DNA from: Agrypnia vestita
Taxonomy: Eukaryota > Arthropoda > Insecta > Trichoptera > Phryganeidae
Reading direction: 5' to 3'
DNA: 64,000 bases
Assembly: GCA_016648135.1 (NCBI GenBank)
Contig: JADDOH010010958.1
Coordinates: 62,001 to 126,000 of the forward strand
The translations under genes and the position numbers were made by a program. Numbering within the stretch: position 1 is the stretch's first letter; every line of letters starts with the position of its first letter. Of the stretch, positions 35,301 through 46,564 are shown one piece after another. Below the pieces are notes generated by a model. It worked only from the letters and a program-made list of their open reading frames with translations, was not told the DNA's origin and made no database searches.

Positions 35301-38300
35301 ACCAGTGTGGTAGAAACTTTTAATACCATTTTGCAATAAATATTTAGTATATCTCTTCCAATAGTGAATGCCGGTGAATAATTTACTTACTTACTTACTT
35401 ACTTACCATCACGCCGTTTCCCCGAGGGGGTAGGCAGAGAGGATAGAGCGCCACACTCTTCTGTCCTGACATACAACTTTCGCTTCGTCTACATTCATAC
35501 ATCTTCGCATGCAAGCTCGACGGTTGTTCAGACTTCTAACATAATTTTTTAATAATAATTGTGATAATAATAGTGAATAATTTTTAATAATAATAGTGAA
35601 TAATTTTTTAAATACAATACAATCTAAATGTAATTTAATTTGAATTTGATTGTACGTAATGACAGAAAATAAATAATATAGTAAACTGGCAAAATTGTTA
35701 ATACATGACCCAAAGAGTAGCTTGTTGGTCTTGTGATTAGGACTCTCGCCTCGTGATCCAAAGGTCACGAGTTCAAATCTCACTCCAGACCAGCAAGTTA
35801 GTCCTATTTTTATAGCACAAGCATTTAGCTTAGTTTGAAAATAGTAAGAATATTGATGTGACACGTATTCCGTGTTCGCATCTCTATTTTTAAAAAAAAG
35901 TTGCGACATCTGCTTATAATTTTTTTACTCTTTGTTATTTAGAAATTGGAGGTGATCTTGAGCACCCTGATTCAATGTTAACCTTTGAGGCAGAGTAGGC
36001 TTGCACTTGATGTTAAATTCAATACCCCTACTTTTGAAATTAAGTAATCTTGAATCTACTTTTTAAGTAATATATGTTATATCTCTTCTAGAAAAATCAA
36101 AAGGCACTGAGGTACCGGGCTCCAAAGATGAAAAAATATCTGTCAATACGCCGTTCATCAAATTTGACAGTCTATCCACAAGCCAATTGGAAATTAGCCA
36201 ACCTAACACTGTTACCAACTTGATGCAAATGAATTACCAAAATAGAGAGATATGTGAACAATTAGTAAACCCATCTCTTGTGATGCCGTCCAAGCACGAC
36301 GACAACGTAGATAACAGTGAATTTAACTACACCGAAATTTTAAATCTCGCTAATATTCCGAACCACGTTGAGATAGATAATGGAAATAACCTTAACAATA
36401 ATGTAATCATGGAACTGAATGGTAATTCTTGCCTGAATGTATCAAATGAAAAAGATGTCAATTTGCAAATCCTGGCAGACGCCGTGACAACCAACTCCGA
36501 CGTCAACGGGATGCACATGAACATACAAAATTTGAATGAAGAAAATCTGGGAACTATAACTCCGTTGAATTTATATTACATAGATGGTGGACACTTCGCA
36601 TCGACTGTTCAGAATGTTGAAATAACAGAGTTGAACGAAGGGGTTTCTCGAGACAACATGGTGATAGTGGACAGTTCTGTGGATAAAACCGTTAGGTTGA
36701 TTGATTTGAATGGACAGATAGTCAGCGGTAAACAGTTTGAGATTCAGCCTCTAGTTGACGGCGCAAAGGTGGCTCAGGTGGCGAACGCCGGGATGTCGGT
36801 GTGTGAAATCTGCCGGAAGCAGTTTAGGACCAGTGCCTACTTGTATAGACATCTGAGGAAGCACACTGGAGAGTTCACGTGTAATTATTGCTCTGTGGTG
36901 AGTGCATTGACATGTGAATAAAGATTTTATTCATGCAACACATATTTATCTAATTATGTTTTTTTTTATTCTTAAAAAAGGTAATATTCAAGATACATTA
37001 TGTTTCAGAGACGAAATTACATTTTTTATGGGAAAGTAGGTATGGAAGTCTTTGGGTGTTCATAGATCTTACGACCTATCGTGCGGCTGGTTTAAGTGAT
37101 CACTTTACACAATGTGACGTTCACCATTTCCACCCATAATAGAATACCACGTCTATCAAATTTTTGGAAGTTGTATATGTATATTTAAATTTTATAAATT
37201 GTTTGGTATATGTGTTGCAACAATCATTAGCGCGACCGGCATCCAAAGCTTTTTCTTTCCTCTTAATTTACCACAGATGTCTTTTATGAGATATCTATTT
37301 TTTTTTATAATTTAAAAATCAAATTTTAATATTTTAACAGACTTGTGTTGTGATGCGTCGAGAGACGTTATACGTGGTGATCTGAACAAAGAATCATGTC
37401 CATCTGTTAGAGGCTTGAATCTTATTAGGCACATATGACACTTAAGGCATGCTATATGTATTGTTTGAATGCTCTTGTGCTTACTGCGTGAGGATGTACG
37501 TGATAAGTAAGTGTAGGACTGATGGAGATACAGATGTCAAGAAATACTCACGATTTACAACGGTTGATTTTTAATGAGATATGTTACAATAAGGGTTTAT
37601 CGCATTGTCCAATAGATATTGCTGGCAACAGCTACAGCGGTCAGCGAAAAAGTGTCTGCTTAGGCCGTGGACGACCGGTGCCTCGACGGCCATGGCGGCC
37701 TCCGTGAGGTGAGGTTCGCCTCAAGCGGCGTTTGGTTGCTTTCGCACGCTCGAGGGGCTAGAGTCGCAGCAGCTGTCCACAGTATTTTCATTACATAATT
37801 AATATAAATTATGAACAATATGGGTCCCAGAACTGAACCTTGTGGAACACCTCATGATATTATGATTGGGTCAGGTTCTCGGCCGTATTCTGTAAATAAC
37901 AAGATTGCTATTTTGGTGATTGTTACCCTAGCACTCAAAAACAGACAAGTCGTAGATTTAAGAGTCCGCCTTATTTGGAAAATTACATTTACGGCTTTTG
38001 CAATTTCAGAAGTAGTCCGTATAAATCATCTACCTACAGATTGATTTCCTCTTAATCAACCCTTCATATATAAAGCATCGTAGCATATAAATCATCGTAA
38101 GTTATTTTAGTATTTCACAAATATAAATTTGTAATACATTGTGTTGAATAGAGCATAACAGAATTTAATACATGTATTAAATATAATACAGCAATCCAAA
38201 AAGGGATTATATAGAGATATAATTTAGGACTTAGATATAAAATAAATTTTTGATTTTAGTCCTTCACTCGGAAAGAAACTTGGCTGACACATCGCTGTCC

Positions 38301-41300
38301 AGGGAGGACCATGGCTGCAGAGAACAATCTTCCCATCATACCAGAAACTGAATCTAGGTACCAATTTTAGCATTTGGTTTAAATTAGTAAAAATATTGAC
38401 ATGGTGTATATGCCACATTCTGTTTTTCTTCTTGACTACAAACATTCTGTGAATTCACTCTAGAAGACCAGCAACGCCTTATACCGTGCCGCATTATTAC
38501 ATGCTTACTACATATTTTATTCAGTATGCATAAATGTATACTACTTGCATTTTGACACATTTATTGCGGAAAAAATGCACAAAATTATTGATATAATTGA
38601 TGGATCAATCCGAAACAACGGACAGAGACTGAAAAATCGCCTCGTGCTGAGTCTAGAAATGACTCAAAACGCTGCGTGTTTAAATTCGGTTAAAATGGAA
38701 ATGGTGGGCCAATGCACTTAGCGTGGTGTGCGCATGACAATTATATTACATCTAATTTTACTTATTATTTTTTATTTATTTATATTCTAGGGTATCGCCT
38801 GAATGCACAGCGGGCGACCAACAGGACCCCGATAATCCAGAATCAGTCTCAACGGTAATCTATTGCATTTGAATACAAATTTATTGGCTGTGATCTAATC
38901 AACGTCGATGCTGATATCCTTACACGTACGTCATCGTCATTCAAAAAGTCACTCCTAACGCACATAACATTAATTCTTTATTTATGATAATTCTCTTAGC
39001 CATAACAACCGCAAAACTCATCTTTAAATTTGCGATGTTCATGTTACTCTGCGTTAAAAATTATCAATTTTTTTGCTTGTTTGTCATTTGCACTGCACAC
39101 GCTTAACCGCTGTGCAGGACATGTGCAAATTCATACATGAACGCGATGCGTAGATACATAAAATATATGTATGTTGCTAGCCGAATACACTTGTAATTGG
39201 GGTATTGGTTTGAGTGTTAATGAATGTAATGATACTTGGATTTTTTGCCAAAAAATAAATCAAAAATGTTGGAAAAAATGCAATTTTGAATTGCATATCT
39301 CCATTACTATTGATATTAGGTCATGATTGTTTGAAAATTTTTTACTCATTATCAAGGCAGGAATCCAACTGTAAAGTTTTTGATACTAGCTATGAGACAC
39401 CCTTATATCGATACTACAGTCATTTATATTGATTATGAAAAATTCATTCGCTTCAATACAATTCTAATAAAATGGTAAAAACCTTGTAAAAAAATCTATT
39501 TTCAATTCTTGCAAAGTTTTTATCATTTTATTCGACATGTATTAAAACGAATTAAATTTTCTAAATCAGTATAAGTTACTGTAATGATAGTTAAATTTTT
39601 TGCAAAAAATAAGTCAGAAATATTGAAAAAAAAAATGCAAACTTCGATATTGCTTATCTCCATAACCATTGATATTAGGTCATGGTTGCTTGAAAATTTT
39701 CGACTCACTATCAAGGCAGGAATCCACCTTTTGTTACTAGCTATGAGTCACCCTGTATATTGTATGTACAACACATTCTTGTGATGGGAAAAAAATAACC
39801 AACATTCTTAGAACTGACTGAGGCTGACTTATTCTAAAGAACTTGAGGTTTATTTTTTTATTTATTTAAAATAATTAATTATAATAAGTGTATGTACATT
39901 TCTTTACTTAATTGTATTTACTTTATGATATATTATTTAATAAGCTACTATATTAAACCAATTTTTGCTTTTCCTATCCACTTCACAATTCACTGTAGTA
40001 TTTCTTTAAAGTCTTTTTTAAATTTTTTTGTCCCGTTACATTTTTTATTTTATCCGGTAGCTTGTTGAATAATTTGGGAATTACGCACTGTTTGGTTCTG
40101 TCTCCGTAACAATTATTTGTTTTTTTTATTTCTAGTTTTTTATTCGTTATTTGGCTTGTCATATATTCACGATGTATTGGTGTTTTGAAACTGTCCTTCT
40201 CGTATCCTTCCAGTGTTATTTTATAGTGAAGTTGTTTTTGGATCGGTAAGATTTTAGTACAGGGTCTAACATGTAAATTTGTGTCTAATAAAGAAAGAAT
40301 CAAAAACTCTACTGAGGCTCTTATGTAGTCCAACAAGATTGTTACTTAAGTTTGTGCATTTTGTATTGTTAGTATCTTGTTAGACATAAAATAAAATAAA
40401 AAACACACACCTGAACAATTATGACAATTTTCTCCTGCAATTATGAAAATTATATCCTGCAATTATGACAATTATGAAAATTGCAGGAGGCACCCAAGAC
40501 AAAAAAAACAAAATCGGATACAAAGAAAGACCGCTCCGTTTCATGCCTGGTGTGCGGCACGTCACTGAGTGGCAATAGTTGCCTCAAGCGTCACATGTTG
40601 ACGCACGAGAAGTCCCTCTGCTACACCTGCGTCTACTGCGGGACTGTTGTTACGCATCGCCACTCCATACGCAGGTACTATTTACTATTTTTGTAATTTA
40701 ATATTTAAGTTCAGGATAGTCATTTTAGTATTCCCTATATTTTTACTTGTATGCATGTGACATACCAGGGGAATGCAGTGAGAACATTCAAGAATGACTT
40801 TTTCCTAAGCATATATTATGAAAAAAATCAAAATCAAAGATATGTCTCGTAACATCCTATCAAAATAATTATCTCACTTTTCAAATTTTAAAATTTCAAA
40901 ATGTTCTGTCAGATAAGTATTTAATTTCGATAATTTTTCCCAAAGTTATGCTTTAATATTCTCACTGCACACGCCTGATATATACCGCATAATCTCAATT
41001 ATAATATTTTCTTTATCTGTCTGTCTGCTATCTTGAGATTAGGGATTACTTTATGGTAATAGTGTGTCCATGTTTATATACAGGTGTTTCTTGTTAGTAG
41101 CAAAAACTGCAGAGGAGTCTTCTTCATTCAATTTTGAATAGAAAATATTCTTTACATGTCGACAGTTACTTAGTAAGCGACATCAAAATTTGCATTTTTT
41201 AAAATTATTTGATTAATTTAATTTTAAATTTCATTCACTTTAATACCTACCAGTCAAATAAAATTACAAAAACCGTACAAAAAAAAAGTTTTACCACCAA

Positions 41301-44300
41301 ACCAAGGTTTCAAACTAAGCTTAACGCTTGTGCTATGAAAATTGAATAAACTTGCCGGTGTCCTGGAATGGGGCTCAAACCACCGACCACACAGGATCAC
41401 CAGGCGGGAGTCATAACCACTAGACCAACAAGATACCTATTCTTAATCATTCTACATTATCCAGATTTTACACAATTTTGCTTTTGTTGCATTTTATGAC
41501 AATATTAAGATCAATATATTTATTTATTCAGTGCATTCAAACTATGCGTCATCTGTTATTTGTTATTAAAATATATTCTGCTCCCAATTACATTTTATGC
41601 GTGTGATTTTATATACGGGATATCTCCAATTGAAAACAGATCAACAAAATGTTATTTATGTTAGTATGTAACCACTAAAAATTATTTTTTTGTCTACCGT
41701 TTCGAGACGTAACCCGTCTCTTCGTCAGGACAACCACTACACTAGCATATAAATAATACTACACACCACAACCATAGTGTTATTTACACACCAACACCTT
41801 TACAAAATACTCTTCACTTGCATCTCTCCACATACTCTTTAGTGTTTTGAAGACTGTGGTACTATGGTTGTGGTGTGTAGTATTATTTAAATGTAGTAGT
41901 TGTCCTGGCGAAGAGATGGGCTACGTCTCGAAACCAGTAGAAAAAAAGTAGTTTTTCTTGGTTATATACTAACATAAATAACATTTTGTTAAAATATCTG
42001 ATCACAAAGTTAATGCTTTAAATATTATAAATATTAATAAAAATTTGAAAATACATTTTTTTTACAAAGTTTTTATCATTTTATTTGAGTTGTATTGAAG
42101 CAAATAAATTTTTCATAACCGATATAAGTTACTGTAATAATAGTTCAACTTTTAGCAAAAAATAAGTCAGAAATATTGAAAAAAATGCAAACTTTGATAT
42201 TTCATATCTCCATAACAGAATATTTTTTAATAAAGGTCATGTTTGCTTGAAAATTCTTGACTCATTATCAAGGCAGGAATCCACATGTAAAGTTTTTGCT
42301 ACTAGGTATGAGACACCCTGTATAGGCTTAAATTTATTACATCTTATTTTTCATTTAATTTATTATATTTCACCATATATCTATGTAAAAATAGTTTAAC
42401 AGAATCATCATGGTTGTAATTGAGTAATGTGTATTTTGATACTCCTTTTCTTATTCAGGCATCTTAGATTACAACACCCGGAGTACAAGCACGAATGGAA
42501 CAACACCGAATTTGTCACCAGCTTACAGACCGAAATCAAAAAGCGGAGCGCCGACGATCCGCTAGAACCTAATAAAAACCAAAATACAAAGAAAAAGAAA
42601 TACAGCAACCGGAAAGGAAAAAACAACGCAAACACCGAACTCCCGACTCACTGTCCGAAGAAAGACAGCTTACTAGGAACCACCATGGCCGAGGACCTTA
42701 AATTAGATTTTGACTGCCACATGCTGCAGTCGAATAAAAATAATTCCACCTCCAATCAAAGCAGAGAATTTTTAAATAATGAAAAGAGCATTATTAGCGT
42801 TAGAGAAGATTCTTTAGACCTTTCTTCGTTCACCGCTCACTTTGACGAAGACATCGGACACATGTCCTTCCAAGCAATGGCACTTCCGGACATGTTGTGC
42901 AAAGGATCAACCGGCGACATCATCAAATTTGATTCGAAAGAAAGCTCTCCGATCAAGAACTTTAATATTGCATCTTTACTTTTATTGAATTCGAGCGGTT
43001 CAAAAAGGACGGCGGAGCTGTTACCGGACGCCGCTACGTCTGCCGATCAAATTGGTAACAAAAGTACAAGCAAGACTGATGCGAAGTGTTTTCCCAAGCC
43101 GAAACGAGATACAAATATTTTTTGTAGCCCTTCATTCTTCAGCGCAAGCGAGATTAGCCCAGACAAAGTTATTCGTATTGAGAACTATGCCTGTACAAAA
43201 TCGGATGAAAAAACTGGCAAAGGAATTTTTTTAAGTCCTGTTAAAAGTGAAAGATTCGACGGGAAGTTTCCGTTGATGCCCAGTATGCCGGTGTTGCTCT
43301 GCGAAGAGGAGAATGCTCAAACACTGAAGAAGATTGATGAATTTAACGCAGGTAAAATTTTTACAGACATCCATTGAATTTTTTTTTAGGTGGCACTTTC
43401 TTAGCTATTTAACCAGTCATATGCCGGCCGTTCGTAATACGGAATGTACCCTGTTTGCTGCGCAATTTCGCGTGCGTTTTATGTTTTATAGACACTTTTG
43501 TGATGGTTATATTCATGTAAAAATCGACAGTAATCGCTAAGAAGTTGCAGTTTCTCAATATACAGACTTCAATAATGACTTATTCATTAATTATGAAAAT
43601 AGGTAACGAAATTTAATGTCAGAAATGTACATACATGTTTATCGAATAAAACCATGGAAGTAATAACACTTAAGATATTGTATTTCAATATTTTTATTCT
43701 AAATATATCAAAGAATATAAAAAATACTTAATTTTAACAGATAAATAACACAATTAATGCGCGGTTCGAAGACGACATTTGGAATGATTTTTTTGTCCGG
43801 TTTGCGCGGCAAATGAGGTTACTTGACAAATAGAACTCGTTCATTCATTCAAAAACTTGAGATACAACCAATAATAAGGTTTAAAAACCCATAAACGCAG
43901 GTAAAATAGGCCGAATTCTTATACGTGTCTAGGGAGCGCAGGTGTGTGCTCCAGCACACAGAGGGTACAAAAGTTTTCACGCAGATCTACGCTCCGGTAC
44001 ACAACCGGTTAATTTGCCTACAAAATTTCACAGATATTTTTTGCTGTGAAATTGTAAGAAATGGAAATACTGAAAAATAAATAAATAAAATTACTGAGTG
44101 ATTTTTAAAAAACAATATGCATATTTCAGGTATGGAGATCCTCCTGTGCGAGCCGGTCGCCGAGTCTGCTTGCCCGCAAGTGGACTATCGCTCCTCGGTT
44201 CTGCTGCAGGAGGAGCCCAACCCCTCCTGCTCTGCGGGGTATGTCCTGGAAGAAAACTCTTCCATGCAGCTGGTCGACACTTCTACAGACTTTACTTTTT

Positions 44301-44314
44301 ACGTGTTGGGTTGA
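32320..44314 (+). CDS. Multi-exon C2H2 zinc-finger protein, unknown orthology
   Basis: Eight exons join in phase to give about 802 residues: 32320-32359 (MENCLQNFKEKIK), 34638-34772, 36092-36897, 38260-38357, 38791-38854, 40487-40674, 42459-43351 and 44130-44314. Exon 2 encodes a finger (WQCGRCSHVEESEAKFARHL, then QSH). Exon 3 is a long acidic/Asn-rich region ending in CEICRKQFRTSAYLYRHLRK, H, followed by an incomplete CNYC finger that exon 4 completes irregularly (SFTRKETWLTHRC). Exon 6 has CLVCGTSLSGNSCLKRHMLT, H and the start of a last finger (CVYCGTVVTHRHSIRR) completed by HLRLQH in exon 7. The remainder of exon 7 and exon 8 is non-repetitive and polar. Fingers dispersed across introns plus a long acidic region suggest a nuclear DNA-binding regulator. 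I recognise no orthologue. The small exons 4 and 5 rest on splice sites plus phase and are less certain than the others. The donor of exon 2 (gtctca) is weak. Confidence 0.8.
33336..33470 (+). mobile_element. Diverged tRNA-derived SINE (copy 3)
   Basis: The head ggcctagcggtaatacactc and ggggtttaattcttgtccc precede the body 'ttattttcatagtacaagta' and ggaaatagtaagaat. The A-rich tail is lost. Intron 1 of the zinc-finger gene. Confidence 0.65.
33490..34080 (+). pseudogene. LINE reverse-transcriptase fragment
   Basis: Broken frames give IYNLFVNFKASYDSVNRNEI, then ELGILSKLIRLVRATMSPTR. After shifts comes LVQLLIYADDIYIIGQSLEA with the catalytic YADD, and then GLVINEDKTKLMIAS and FTYPGFTVTSDNDI. 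This is the palm-to-thumb region of a non-LTR retrotransposon RT of the endonuclease-RT type. It is dead, in intron 1 of the zinc-finger gene. Confidence 0.75.
34187..34400 (-). mobile_element. tRNA-derived SINE (copy 4)
   Basis: A poly-T start, then 'aaatagagatgcgaacacgg', 'tgctatgaaaataggactaa', and a tRNA-like head (gagtcctaaccacaagacca). Intron 1 of the zinc-finger gene, about 240 bp before exon 2. Confidence 0.85.
35033..35225. mobile_element. Degraded MITE of the GGCAGCAAT family
   Basis: Repeated 'tggatattgctacctttgct' and 'gatattgctgtatttac' phrases match the subterminal region of the 9606-9852 family. The ends are eroded. Intron 2 of the zinc-finger gene. Confidence 0.4.
35385..35560 (-). 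pseudogene. LINE C-terminal coding end plus (ACTT)n
   Basis: On the minus strand the last codons read MNVDEAKVVCQDRRVWRSIL and SAYPLGETA, then stop near 35409. This is the C-terminus typical of an abundant insect LINE RT family. An (ACTT) microsatellite (35385-35405) marks the 3' tail. The open frame runs on through an adjacent SINE by chance. A second end of this family is at 52588-52720. Confidence 0.6.
35714..35899 (+). mobile_element. tRNA-derived SINE (copy 5, best preserved)
   Basis: gtagcttgttggtcttgtga, ttaggactctcgcctcgtga (A-box area) and ggtcacgagttcaaatctca (B-box area) precede the body and 'cgtgttcgcatctctatttt' with an A tail. It is the best guide for the family. Intron 2 of the zinc-finger gene. 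Confidence 0.85.
37016..37210 (+). mobile_element. Family B MITE fragment
   Basis: 'ttttatgggaaagtaggtat', 'taagtgatcactttacacaa' and 'taccacgtctatcaaatttt' match the copy at 58018-58268. Intron 3 of the zinc-finger gene. Confidence 0.7.
37345..37782 (+). mobile_element. Possible solo LTR (TG..CA)
   Basis: It begins TGTTGTGATGCGTC and ends GCTGTCCACA. The GC-rich 3' third and shared phrases (tcatgtccatctgt, taaggcatg, cgctcgaggggctag) link it to 2230-2625. No target duplication or internal region was identified. Intron 3 of the zinc-finger gene. Confidence 0.4.
37805..38043 (+). pseudogene. Retroelement ORF remnant
   Basis: A 77-codon frame begins NNMGPRTEPCGTPHDI. The GPRTEPCGTP motif recurs in invertebrate non-LTR retroelement proteins, from memory. 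It has no catalytic residues and stops early. Not part of the zinc-finger gene: it lies between exons 3 and 4. Confidence 0.35.
39226..39765. mobile_element. Two adjacent family A MITE copies
   Basis: The first ends gctatgagacacccttatat (about 39407). The second (about 39413-39765) is a longer palindrome ending gctatgagtcaccctgtata. Both carry 'cataaccattgatattaggt'-type phrases. Intron 5 of the zinc-finger gene. Confidence 0.7.
39983..40336 (-). pseudogene. LINE ORF2 C-terminal tail
   Basis: A 117-codon minus-strand frame contains SLLDTNLHVRPCTKIL and QCVIPKLFNKLPDKIKNVTG, then KKTLKKYYSEL. The FNKLPDKIK motif followed by a basic helix is typical of CR1/jockey-type RT C-termini. The 5' part of the element is missing. 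Intron 5 of the zinc-finger gene, antisense. Confidence 0.6.
40768..40978. mobile_element. hAT-like MITE (CAGGGG.GTGCAGTGAGAAC)
   Basis: The left end caggggaatgcagtgagaac and the inverted end ttctcactgcacacgcctg match the better copy at 46318-46536. Intron 6 of the zinc-finger gene. Confidence 0.7.
41080..41210 (+). mobile_element. Diverged family A MITE fragment
   Basis: acaggtgtttcttgttagta, then 'gcaaaaactgcagaggagtc' and 'ttctttacatgtcgacagtt', resembles the copies at 46570-46910. Intron 6 of the zinc-finger gene. Confidence 0.5.
41296..41440 (-). mobile_element. tRNA-derived SINE (copy 6, tail missing)
   Basis: 'gcttgtgctatgaaaattga', 'gtcctggaatggggctcaaa' and gagtcataaccactagacca are the inverted body and head of the SINE. 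Intron 6 of the zinc-finger gene. Confidence 0.75.
41640..41992. repeat. Foldback element with hammerhead-core-like motifs in both arms
   Basis: The left arm (aaaatgttatttatgttagt, then cgtttcgagacgtaacccgt) is repeated inverted on the right (ctacgtctcgaaaccagtag, then 'tatactaacataaataacat'). In each arm the strand pointing outwards from the centre reads CTG(A/G)CGA, A, GAGA(C/T)GGG..GTCTC, GAAAC. About 80 bp of unpaired centre remains. It may be two Penelope-like element ends arranged head to head. Confidence 0.6.
42050..42324. mobile_element. Family A MITE copy
   Basis: It contains 'aaagtttttatcattttatt', 'tcaaggcaggaatccacatg' and ends ggtatgagacaccctgtata. It lies directly upstream of exon 7 of the zinc-finger gene (about 135 bp). 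Confidence 0.75.
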
Positions 44315-45122
44315 TTTATAAATTGGTTATTATGCAATTTTGCTCAAAATATTTGCTAAGTAATCATAAAATCTAAACAAATTTTAGGTTAGTTAAAATA
44401 TTATACTGTGGTTAGAAATGTTGTTATTATTTTTACTTTTATTGTCTAGATAATTGTAAGTAGTTTAAATACAAGTATTATTTTGAATTGAATAGAAAAA
44501 TAGAAGATGAATAATTTTAAAAAATTTCAATATACTGATTTGTCTAAGGTCAAATTAAAAAGGCCTGAATAATGTAATACTCATTTATGATTTTTTGAAT
44601 AACTGTACCTTACACATTGTTTAAAGCAATAGAAAACTGTTTTAAATATTAGATTCTTCTGTAAACAATGAATGATTTTAATACTACGTCATTTTGATTT
44701 GATTCTTGAAAATATTTGATTAATCATTTTAGTTAGACAATAAGGAATCTGCTCTGTTTATTTATTGAGTCGGATATCCGTTTTGCATTTATTTAAACAT
44801 GGGTATTATGTGTCTCTCAAACAGCACGCAGTGTTAATGATGTAGGGGTGAATGAACATTGCAGCGTTGGTTTAAAAAGTTTGAGAATGCCGTAAGGAAA
44901 GTCGAGGCGTGCTGTCACTTTTAAAAACGACTAATTGAAAGCTTTAGCAGAAGAAAACACCCTACCTATCATTGACTAATTGAAGAGGACCCATTTTATG
45001 ATCAACTTCATAACAATTTTCACCTTTTCATACACCTTCGTAACTCGTAATATTTTTTGAGTCTCTTAAAAGTTTTCAAGAATACAATTACTGGATTTTT
45101 GTCCCAGAATGGATCGTCTTCA
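44315..45122. other. 3' flank of the zinc-finger gene, no gene recognised
   Basis: AT-rich DNA without a clear AATAAA near the stop codon. From about 45080 it carries the outer flank of a family B element (tggatttttgtcccagaatg). Confidence 0.4.
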
Positions 45123-45130
45123 ATCAAGAT

Positions 45131-45769
45131 TAGGAAATGCAATCCCGAGTCAGGATTGCCCTTTCAGGATCCCTTGAGATTAGAATTTCCAATCCTGCGG
45201 GATCCCTACGGATCGGGATCCCGAATACTATTGTGATTTTTTATTGTTTATAGAGCTGAATAGCAATTAACGACAACGCCTTGCATTGTTATATCAGCAA
45301 TTTTAATAAAATGTTCATTATTAATTATCGCATTAAAATTTTTGTAGGCGTTTTTCCAAGCATCAATCAGTCAATGTAATAAATAGAGTTAGGCCCGGTT
45401 GTTTCAAGTTCGATCAAAGTAAGCGGTCGATCAAAGCATAGATTTTTACGAAAACGGATCGTCTGATTGGTGGAGAATGTTAAAATCTATGCTTTAAAAG
45501 AACGCTTACTTTAATCCAACTTGAAACAACCGGCCCTTAGTAGTAGTTTTTATTACTATTTTAGGTTGATAAAATGCAGCAAATTTTATTCAAAGCTACT
45601 TGCATTATTTGAATGTGACATGAACATAAGTTTTAAGTACTTACTAAAAGTTCTATAGATTACGATTAAACATACAAAAAATAAAAAATGCTTATCGTCC
45701 GATTTTTCGGTTCGGGATTGATCTCGTAAAATGCCTCAGGATCTCGCGGGATCGGGATTGCATTCCCTA
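45131..45769. mobile_element. hAT element with 8-bp duplication, holding a nested TTA-flanked MITE
   Basis: The ends TAGGAAATGCAATCCCGA and (inverted) TAGGGAATGCAATCCCGA are flanked by ATCAAGAT on both sides (45123-45130 and 45770-45777). The MITE GGCCCGGTTGTTTCAAG..CCGGCCC sits at 45392-45536 with TTA on each side. The hAT element is itself inserted in the end of a family B MITE, because ATCAAGAT belongs to that family's end sequence. Confidence 0.85.
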
Positions 45770-45770
45770 A

Positions 45771-45991
45771 TCAAGATATATTATAGATGTCTCACAGAGA
45801 CGAAGCTATTTTATATGGAGAGGTATGATTTGATAAGTGTGGTAGTCAATATGGGTGGAACGTTACATTGTGTAAAGTGATTACTTAAGCCAGCCAGTGA
45901 CAGGCAAGCAAGCCCTGTAATCACCCAGAATTTCATACCTCTCCATATAAAATAGCTTTGTCTCTGTGAGACATCTATAATATACCTACTA
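45771..45991. mobile_element. Family B MITE, compact copy
   Basis: The ends 'tatattatagatgtctcaca' and (inverted) 'tgtgagacatctataatata' are mirrored, with long subterminal pairing (gaagctattttatatggaga with tctccatataaaatagcttt). It is the clearest copy of the family. Confidence 0.85.
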
Positions 45992-46317
45992 ATAATTCAA
46001 AAACAGAAGCAGGAGGATATGTTTTTAGCGAATTCTAAAATTCCCGCCTGAATTTTACTATGCAGGCATAAATAAGATTCAACCGACTCTTATTGTGACC
46101 AATAAAGTTTATTTGCTTTAATTAATTTTGGAGGTTAAAATCGGCTGTTATTAATTTTAAAACCTAATATAAACAACATAAAACTTCGGGAAGTCTTTCT
46201 CATAAAATTTTGAATACAAAATAATCTTTACACTTCGTGTGAAATGTCCACAGTTACGGAGAAGGCATAAACTAAGGTTATGCTGTCACCAACTGTTTAT
46301 AAAAGTATACATATACA

Positions 46318-46536
46318 CCAGGGGCGTGCAGTGAGAACAAGAAGCATGAATTTTCTAAGCATATTTTTTTAAAAGAAACCGAAACAAGAGATTATCTCGT
46401 AATATTCCTATCATAATAATTAATGTATTATTTAGATTTTAATATTTCATAATATTCTGCCAGATAAATATTTACTTTAAATTTTTTTCCCCAAATATAA
46501 GTTTGAATAAAGTCATGCTTCTTGTTCTTACTGCAC
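46318..46536. mobile_element. hAT-like MITE with 31-bp inverted ends
   Basis: caggggcgtgcagtgagaac, then aagaagcatga, is repeated inverted at the right end (tcatgcttcttgttcttact, then gcacacccctg). Other copies are at 40768, 52360 and inside the nest at 25219-26491. Confidence 0.85.
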
Positions 46537-46564
46537 ACCCCTGATGTGTGTGCGTGAGTGAGAA

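Noticed and set aside
35714..35899. A genuine tRNA gene
   Set aside because: The A- and B-box-like segments are degenerate, the arms do not form a full cloverleaf by eye, and the same body and A-tail follow every copy, so it is a SINE.
35409..35909. 166-codon minus-strand ORF as a single gene
   Set aside because: It is a chance fusion of an inverted SINE and the last codons of a LINE. Only the final part (MNVDEAKVVCQDRR..) has coding origin.
41640..41992. CRISPR-like or attachment-site repeat pair
   Set aside because: Only two inverted copies with no spacers, in a eukaryotic intron; it behaves as a foldback repeat.
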